A stretch of DNA of 9,395 bases from Thermoplasmatales archaeon (GTDB taxonomy: Archaea; Thermoplasmatota; JASEFT01; JAUWIS01), in contig JASEEW010000067.1 in the NCBI GenBank assembly GCA_030019485.1, positions 1-9,395 of the forward strand, in the 5' to 3' direction. The notes beneath the pieces are model-generated. The model ran no database searches and was not told the DNA's origin. It saw nothing but the letters and a program-made list of their open reading frames with translations. Positions 5,155 to 9,395 of this stretch are shown piece by piece; position 1 is the stretch's first letter, and every line of letters starts with the position of its first letter. The position numbers and the translations under genes are program-made.

Positions 5155-5499
5155 ATGATTTGGTCAAACTCTGTCACAGTGGAGGGGAATATTAATACAG
5201 CATATGATTCTGCGCTTCAATATTTCACTTCCTTAGGATTTAAAGCAAAAAACTGCGTAAAGCCTGCAAGACTGATTCTGGAGAGGGGCAGCATCCTTTT
5301 TGCTGATGTAGGGATTCTGAGGGATAAATGGGAAACAAAAAAATGTGAACTTGAGATAAATTTTGTACCATCAGAAAACAATATTTTAATCAAATGTGAC
5401 TACTATGTGCCTTGGGTGATATCATCGAAAGGCAGGGACTTGGAAAGGATAAATAAAGAAATAGAAGGGTTGAAAAACTTCATAACAGTACAGAGGTAA
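5155..5499 (+). CDS. Conserved-looking small protein of unknown function
   Basis: 114 residues, soluble, with no signal peptide or membrane segment. Predicted alternation of strands and helices: a strand (SNSVTVEG), a helix (NTAYDSALQYFTSLGF), strands RLILERGSILFADVG, KKCELEINFV and NNILIKCDYYV, and a final helix (LERINKEIEGLKNFI), so a compact alpha/beta fold. I do not recognise the family. A GTG directly before the ATG could also be a start. The ATG is preferred because the TATA box fits a leaderless message there. The frame, codon use and regular secondary structure support a real gene. It has its own promoter after the tRNA and is separated from hicB by about 50 bases with another TATA box. 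Confidence 0.75.
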   Translation: MIWSNSVTVEGNINTAYDSALQYFTSLGFKAKNCVKPARLILERGSILFADVGILRDKWETKKCELEINFVPSENNILIKCDYYVPWVISSKGRDLERINKEIEGLKNFITVQR

Positions 5500-5507
5500 T
5501 CACATCC

Positions 5508-5518
5508 AAATATTTAAG
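5508..5518 (+). promoter_or_regulatory. TATA box for the hicB-hicA pair
   Basis: AAATATTTAAG precedes hicB. A start about 25 bases downstream would give a short leader containing the AGGTG ribosome binding site (5540-5544). A second AT-rich candidate, CTATAAATATG, lies at 5521-5531. HicB proteins often repress their own promoter, but this one has no evident DNA-binding domain. Confidence 0.4.
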
Positions 5519-5549
5519 TCCTATAAATATGATTAATCTAGGTGTTGAA

Positions 5550-5768
5550 ATGAAATTCAAAATAAGAATAGAGATTGATGAGGATGGCTGGTATGTGGTA
5601 ACAGTGCCGTCTTTACCTGGATGTATATCCCAGGGTAGAACAGAAAAAGAAGCAAAGAAAAACATAAAAGAGGCTATCAAACTGCATTTAAGCTCTTTGG
5701 CAGAAGAAGGCATTCCAATTGTGCAAGTGAAGAATGTTAAGGAAACAACTGTGGCTGTATCCGCATGA
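5550..5768 (+). CDS. hicB: HicB-like antitoxin (short form)
   Basis: 72 residues matching the HicB N-terminal domain: KFKIRIEIDEDGWYVVTVP, then SLPGCISQGRTEKEAKKNIKEAI (split about 21-43), the family signature of a degraded RNase H-like fold. There is no C-terminal helix-turn-helix or ribbon-helix-helix, so it is the short type. HicB binds and neutralises the HicA mRNA interferase. ATG 5550 is chosen over ATG 5529 because GGTG (5541-5544) sits at the right distance and the domain starts at MKFKI. It overlaps the next gene by four bases (ATGA), the normal hicBA arrangement. Because hicA is interrupted, this antitoxin may now lack an active partner. Confidence 0.85.
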   Translation: MKFKIRIEIDEDGWYVVTVPSLPGCISQGRTEKEAKKNIKEAIKLHLSSLAEEGIPIVQVKNVKETTVAVSA

Positions 5769-6049
5769 CAAAACTTCCAGTAGTTTCTTGTAATGATGTT
5801 ATCAAGGCTTTGGCAAAGATTGGATATTATGTAAGATATCAGAAAGGCAGTCATATACATTTACGACATCCGTACAGAAAACCGTTAACAATCCCCCATC
5901 ATAATGCGACGGAAAAGTGCTTTGCACTTTTCCTAGCATCTTAGGAAAAGCCTCTGGCTTTTCCGTAAGAGACTATTGCCAGAGGTACACTTAGGACTAT
6001 AATAAAGGCTGTAGCGCTGAGTCCGAAGGAGTTTATGAAACTGTTATGA
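5765..6049 (+). pseudogene. hicA: HicA-like toxin gene interrupted by a palindromic element
   Basis: The first 48 codons give a normal HicA start: KLPVVSCNDVIKALAKIGYY, then YQKGSHIHLRHP with the GSH catalytic His at residue 30, then LTIPHHN. HicA is a small dsRBD-fold ribonuclease that cuts mRNA. The expected C-terminal helix resumes in the same frame at about 5969 with ETIARGTLRTIIKAVALSPK and FMKLL, ending at TGA 6047-6049. Between them lies a two-hairpin insert of about 60 bases with two in-frame stops, TAG (5942-5944) and TAA (5966-5968). Without it the protein would be about 74 aa, the family's usual size. As it stands, translation gives 59 aa lacking the C-terminal part. The frame is otherwise undamaged, so the insertion looks recent or is tolerated. 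Confidence 0.8.
5904..5969 (+). repeat. Two-hairpin palindromic element inside hicA
   Basis: First hairpin 5904-5939: ATGC/GCAT outside and GGAAAAGTGC/GCACTTTTCC inside, loop TTT. Second hairpin 5940-5969: CTTA/TAAG outside with one unpaired G, GGAAAAGCC/GGCTTTTCC inside, loop TCT. The left hairpin matches the array in the HisA-like gene, on the coding strand of each, over about 36 bases apart from the loop. The junction TTCCTAGCATCTTAGGAA differs from that copy by one base. Borders ACGGAA...TTCCGT are shared. Confidence 0.85.
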
Positions 6050-6061
6050 CCAAATAAAATT

Positions 6062-6277
6062 TTACTTAGGCGTTTTCTTTGCTTTTTCTATAATCATCCA
6101 CTGGTTCTGTCTTCCAACCCTTTTGCCTTTGATTAACCTCTCGGCAAGAAGTTTGTAAAGATGAACCTGGGCAGTATTCCATGCTGCATTCAATTCTTTT
6201 GCAACCATCTCAGTTGTAACTGGCCAATCCTCTTTCAATAAATATCCAAGTATTTTTTTATCTATTTTATCTAACAT
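6062..6277 (-). CDS. Small winged-helix DNA-binding protein
   Basis: 71 residues forming one winged-helix domain: LDKIDKKILGYLLKE (helix 1), VTTEMVAKELNAAW (helix 2), TAQVHLYKLLAERLIKGKR (recognition helix, then wing), RQNQWMIIEKAK. It resembles ArsR/MarR-type or MoaR-like minimal archaeal regulators. No sensor domain is present. AAGGAGTG lies just before ATG 6277, a clear ribosome binding site. It is divergent from the secreted-protein gene, and the two appear to share a TATA box, so regulation of that gene and of itself is plausible but not shown. Its end is 12 bases from the end of hicA, in convergent orientation. Confidence 0.8.
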   Translation of the reverse strand: MLDKIDKKILGYLLKEDWPVTTEMVAKELNAAWNTAQVHLYKLLAERLIKGKRVGRQNQWMIIEKAKKTPK

Positions 6278-6318
6278 TGCGACACTCCTTTAACACATAT
6301 CATTAAGGGATGCTTTAG

Positions 6319-6331
6319 GAAAGGTTTAAAT
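6319..6331. promoter_or_regulatory. Shared divergent TATA box
   Basis: The symmetrical TTTAAA at 6325-6330 lies between the winged-helix gene and the large secreted-protein gene. On the plus strand, GGAAAGG ahead of TTTAAAT resembles a BRE plus TATA, placing a start near 6352 and leaving a leader with the GGGGTGA site. On the minus strand, the same box would give a start near 6300 with the leader carrying AAGGAGTG. Confidence 0.45.
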
Positions 6332-6389
6332 GTTTCTATTGTGATTAGACTTATGAACAATAGTAAGGATATATCTAAGGGGTGAAAAA

Positions 6390-8171
6390 ATGTCAAGGAT
6401 GAGTAAAAATAGCAAAAAAATATTTGGTACTTTAGTAGTATGGTTGTTTATATTAACATCCTTTACTACTATAGTGAGCGAAGTGAGGGGAGATACTACA
6501 GAGACACCCGAACCTATATTGGTCGGGGTTGCAGGTGATGAGCCGATATTAACAGAGGCAATAGATATTATAGCATTCCATGGCCTACATGCTAGTCCAT
6601 TAATAAGGGATGTAAGATTTATTGCCGTGGAGGACTTGACTCTTGAGACAAAGGTTGATATGTTATTGACTAGTAAGAATGAATTGCAATTGCTTGACCC
6701 ATCAAGGATAGAGCTTATACGAACATTATTCCAGCAAGAAGTTCCAATAGTAGTCCTATCAGATACACGGGTTGAGGAGCCAGTGGCGACACAAACAATA
6801 GCCCCTGAAGAACTACTGTATTTAGCCAATAGCATTACTGATAAAGCCGCTAAAAACCATCTTGAGAAAGCAGCGGATGAAATTAAAATCGCAGATGATT
6901 ATATGTTAGAAGATAAATGCGAAGAATCTTTTGAACATACTCATAAAGCAGTAAATTTTCTTGAGAAAGTTAATAAAAAAGGATATGATGTCACAAATAT
7001 AATAGATATTCTTATTAATGGGGTAGAAAATAAAGTTCAGGAAACCATATTTAATGCAAAAGTGCGAGTAGATGCAAACAACACCCATCTACAAAAAGCG
7101 CAAGAAAAGTTTGATTTGGCCATACAAAAACTAAGCGAAAATAATTATGATGCGACTTTAGAGCAGTTTAAAAATGCATATAAACACGCATCAAAAACTC
7201 TTGAAAATGCACTGCCTGAACAGCCTGAAGGGACAGAAGCACCTGAATTGGTAGCATGCACTTTAAACACGTTAGGTATTAGTGATGGCCCAATGGCTAT
7301 TCTAGATCATAATATTGGTATCTACGGTATTAGGATAAAGAAGCCTATTATAGGGGGTGGGGGTTCTACAGATCCTATATTTGAAGAAATATCTATCGTT
7401 GTTGAAAATTATGAAGATGCCGTTATTAGCGCAGGGGAGTGGAGCATGCATGCTTTTCCTGTTACAACTACAATGGATGGGGCGTGGCAAATGAAGCGTA
7501 CTTGTGAATGGTTATACAGTTATACTAATATAGAGGTTAGATATGGCTTTACTTCCTACCAACTAAATGACAATCAGGCAAGCACCAACTGGTACAGATT
7601 AGATACCAACTACCATACATTAATAAAGAGTTACTCAATAGCAGCAGATCACTGCGGGTACTATGTAAGTAAGAAAGTGTTAAACATAGACGTAGACTAT
7701 TATAATAATGCTGTAGAAATGTGGGATTATGGTCCCACGACAACTACAGGATCAACTACTACAGGGTATACAATAGGTGGAGGATTAAGTGGATATACAC
7801 CTGGATTTGATGCTAGTTACTCCTACTCTTGGAGCACCCTCGACGTTAGCACAACTTCATATAGTAGTTATTCCGATGATTACGCTAAGTGGGTAGAAAC
7901 TTTTGCAGGCGCTGGCGGTTTTGAATGGTATCCAGTATGGGAATGGTACACTCAACCCTGTGCAGCGGCAAGAGCAGCATTTGCTTCATATCCAAGTGTG
8001 ATAGCAGAACTCGCCAGTAACCCCAGTAGCTTGTATTTCAAAATAGACACCACCACTTATTATAAATATCATACCATAGGATTGGCATGGCACTGGTTGT
8101 GGGGATGGTACGTGAAAGTAACAACTTATACATATAGTATCTCATCGAGCGGATCTGTAAGAATTGTATAG
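6390..8171 (+). CDS. Large secreted protein, helical stalk plus aromatic beta-rich domain
   Basis: 593 residues. A basic N-terminus (MSRMSKNSKK) and hydrophobic core (about 11-29) form a Sec-type signal peptide, with possible cleavage near VRG-D34. Residues 41-130 are a mixed alpha/beta segment (ILVGVAGDEP, VPIVVLSDTRVEE). About 138-275 is a charged helical region with coiled-coil character, rich in Lys/Glu. From about 290 the protein changes to beta-rich sequence loaded with Tyr, Trp, Ser and Thr. It includes a Gly-rich loop (IIGGGGST, 320-327), a TTTTGSTTTGYTIGGGLSGY stretch (450-469) and alternating SYSYSWS (476-482). This alternation is typical of extracellular beta-barrels or pore-forming proteins, but I know no family. 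GGGGTGA lies just before the ATG. It has a divergent regulator and is probably translocated across the membrane. Confidence 0.85.
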   Translation: MSRMSKNSKKIFGTLVVWLFILTSFTTIVSEVRGDTTETPEPILVGVAGDEPILTEAIDIIAFHGLHASPLIRDVRFIAVEDLTLETKVDMLLTSKNELQLLDPSRIELIRTLFQQEVPIVVLSDTRVEEPVATQTIAPEELLYLANSITDKAAKNHLEKAADEIKIADDYMLEDKCEESFEHTHKAVNFLEKVNKKGYDVTNIIDILINGVENKVQETIFNAKVRVDANNTHLQKAQEKFDLAIQKLSENNYDATLEQFKNAYKHASKTLENALPEQPEGTEAPELVACTLNTLGISDGPMAILDHNIGIYGIRIKKPIIGGGGSTDPIFEEISIVVENYEDAVISAGEWSMHAFPVTTTMDGAWQMKRTCEWLYSYTNIEVRYGFTSYQLNDNQASTNWYRLDTNYHTLIKSYSIAADHCGYYVSKKVLNIDVDYYNNAVEMWDYGPTTTTGSTTTGYTIGGGLSGYTPGFDASYSYSWSTLDVSTTSYSSYSDDYAKWVETFAGAGGFEWYPVWEWYTQPCAAARAAFASYPSVIAELASNPSSLYFKIDTTTYYKYHTIGLAWHWLWGWYVKVTTYTYSISSSGSVRIV

Positions 8172-8185
8172 ACATAATGGTAATG

Positions 8186-8196
8186 CAAAAATTTAA
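8186..8196 (+). promoter_or_regulatory. TATA box for the 344-aa gene, flanked by a dyad
   Basis: CAAAAATTTAAG-type sequence about 25-30 bases before a likely start near 8220, giving the second secreted-protein gene its own promoter. ATGCAA (8183-8188) and TTGCAT (8211-8216) are an inverted repeat around the box and could be an operator. Confidence 0.4.
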
Positions 8197-8247
8197 GCAA
8201 AGGAATGATGTTGCATCTTACTGTAAGACGTAAAAAAGTGAGGTAAA

Positions 8248-9282
8248 ATGATGCACACTAGAAAAAGATACATAGTGTTATCTCTAGTAGTAGTTATTAT
8301 AACAGGTTCACTTATGGGTTTTGTTCTACAACAATATCTTAAAGAAAATCCTAAAGAAGAAAACGAAAATATCAACAATAACAACCAGAACAGTAGCAAT
8401 CAGAACAATAGCAACTCTAATCAAACGTTCACAAATTTTACTGCAAAAGAGAAGTATTATTTGACAAAACAGAAAGCAGAAACATGGTGCTCAGATGCTT
8501 ATCTTGTGAGAGTTTCCTCGGACGTAATAACAGGCAATATTACTGAGGGGAAATGCAGCAAATGGAATTACGAATTTTATTCACCGTCAAAAAAGAAAAC
8601 CTACGATGTTTCTGTAACACTTACGAAAGTTGTCTGCACCGAAAAGGGAAGTTCCGAAAACCTGCCCGAAATAACTGATGAATGGATTGATAGTCCAGAT
8701 GCTTTAATGTCTGCTGATACGTTTGAGCCTGATGAGCCAGGGCCTGATGAGTTTGGAAATGGGAACGGCAGTGATTTCAGAAGACTCTACCAAAACTGTG
8801 CAGTAAAAGCCGTCTTAGATGGATGGTCTGGGCCCATAGGATGGAGATTATATTATTATTGCACACAGCAAACAACGGATATTTCTCCCGGCTTAATTAT
8901 AATTATAGACGGGTATAATGCAACGAAAATATGGGGGGTTACCTGGCAGCAGCCACATGTAGAACTCCATGTAAATGATTCTGCAGGAGGCTGGACTGTA
9001 TCCGTATTACAAATCGCGCCTGATCTTGATGCCCATCTTGTAAACTACACTCTTCTAAATAATCAAAACAATATGATTTCCAGTGGCACGCTCATCTCAA
9101 TAAAGAATGCTACAGGAGATATAACCTGGAAGGATAAAGACGCAAATGAAAAACTATCACAAAATGATGAGTTGTTTGTGAGTAACGCTTCCTGCCAAGA
9201 TGGTTTCACGCTTAGATTAGAATACGAAGAATTTGTAATAGGGGAAATCAATGTAAAACAAACATCTTTGTCTCCAAACTAA
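8248..9282 (+). CDS. Membrane-anchored extracellular protein with Asn-rich linker
   Basis: 344 residues (342-344 depending on which of two adjacent ATG codons is used, with AGGT upstream). A basic N-terminus and one hydrophobic segment (about 8-27) act as signal anchor. An Asn/Gln/Ser-rich linker (about 40-62) follows, with several N-glycosylation sequons (NSS, NNS, NQT, NFT). A compact domain (about 70-160) has AETWCSDAYLVRVSSD and KCSKWNYEFYSPSKKKTYDV, reminiscent of PepSY-like domains of archaeal surface proteins. A second region (175-255) carries several Cys, and the C-terminal beta-domain has a DKDANEKLSQND loop (296-307) like a calcium-binding loop. Six Cys lie between 81 and 205, so disulfides are possible. 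Role unknown; a surface or envelope function is inferred. Confidence 0.8.
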   Translation: MMHTRKRYIVLSLVVVIITGSLMGFVLQQYLKENPKEENENINNNNQNSSNQNNSNSNQTFTNFTAKEKYYLTKQKAETWCSDAYLVRVSSDVITGNITEGKCSKWNYEFYSPSKKKTYDVSVTLTKVVCTEKGSSENLPEITDEWIDSPDALMSADTFEPDEPGPDEFGNGNGSDFRRLYQNCAVKAVLDGWSGPIGWRLYYYCTQQTTDISPGLIIIIDGYNATKIWGVTWQQPHVELHVNDSAGGWTVSVLQIAPDLDAHLVNYTLLNNQNNMISSGTLISIKNATGDITWKDKDANEKLSQNDELFVSNASCQDGFTLRLEYEEFVIGEINVKQTSLSPN

Positions 9283-9311
9283 TTATGAGCAGAAGAATAA
9301 ATAGAATACAT

Positions 9312-9395
9312 TCAAATTTCTATCCCAGCACTTTCAATTATTCTCACATCACCCGGAGGCAGAATCCTCATTATTTCATCAGCAGGACAATCAAA
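9312..9395 (-). CDS. C-terminal end of an unidentified gene (partial)
   Basis: The last 27 codons of a minus-strand gene entering from the right edge. The residues are FDCPADEIMRILPPGDVRII then ESAGIEI and a TGA at 9312-9314. The codon pattern and the clean stop before the convergent neighbour's end support a real gene. Too short to identify. It is convergent with the extracellular-protein gene, with about 29 bases between the stops. Confidence 0.6.
   Translation of the reverse strand, partial: FDCPADEIMRILPPGDVRIIESAGIEI

Noticed and set aside
5904..5969. Intrinsic terminator of the hicBA operon
   Set aside because: No T-run follows either hairpin, and homology to HicA continues after them. 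The match to the other array favours a mobile repeat.
6326..6835. Minus-strand 169-aa frame over the secreted-protein start
   Set aside because: Antisense to a gene with signal peptide, ribosome binding site and promoter. It has no site of its own.

Overview
The window reads as archaeal. It has Cdc48/VAT ATPase, DUF2240 and PRC-barrel genes, GGTGA-type ribosome binding sites, TATA boxes of the TTTAAA type about 25-30 bases ahead of starts (some apparently leaderless), and a tRNA whose intron is bounded by a bulge-helix-bulge (BHB). Base composition is AT-rich. A euryarchaeal-type archaeon is likely, but I cannot name the lineage.

Layout. 1-1090 is decayed accessory DNA: a hairpin typical of the right end of IS200/IS605 elements, a broken restriction endonuclease gene (MjaI-like), and several GC-rich hairpins. 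1089-4865 (minus strand) is a conserved housekeeping operon: cdc48 ATPase, then a small PRC-barrel protein, then a HisA/HisF-like TIM-barrel protein, then a DUF2240 protein. 4951-5114 (plus strand) is tRNA-Arg(GCG) with a 91-nt intron in the T loop, between positions 59 and 60. It is followed by an unknown 114-aa protein and a hicB-hicA toxin-antitoxin pair whose hicA is interrupted. 6062-6277 (minus) is a small winged-helix regulator, divergent from a large secreted protein (593 aa). A membrane-anchored extracellular protein (about 344 aa) follows, and the C-terminal end of a minus-strand gene lies at the right edge.

The most striking signal is a family of palindromic elements inserted in genes. 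The HisA-like gene (about 1802-1959) and hicA (about 5904-5969) carry related arrays of perfect hairpins. Each unit is a pair of hairpins with conserved borders (ACGGAA...TTCCGT) and a conserved junction (TTCCTAGCAT-TTAGGAA). The stems differ between copies, but the base changes are compensated on the other arm, so the hairpin itself seems to be kept. In the HisA-like gene the insert is read through in frame and adds about 53 residues. In hicA the insert keeps the frame of both flanks but carries two in-frame stops. These resemble the Rickettsia palindromic elements in concept, but I do not recognise this family.

The second unusual feature is the T-loop tRNA intron. The folded precursor gives a near-textbook BHB, and splicing would restore the consensus T arm GGGTTCAAATCCC.
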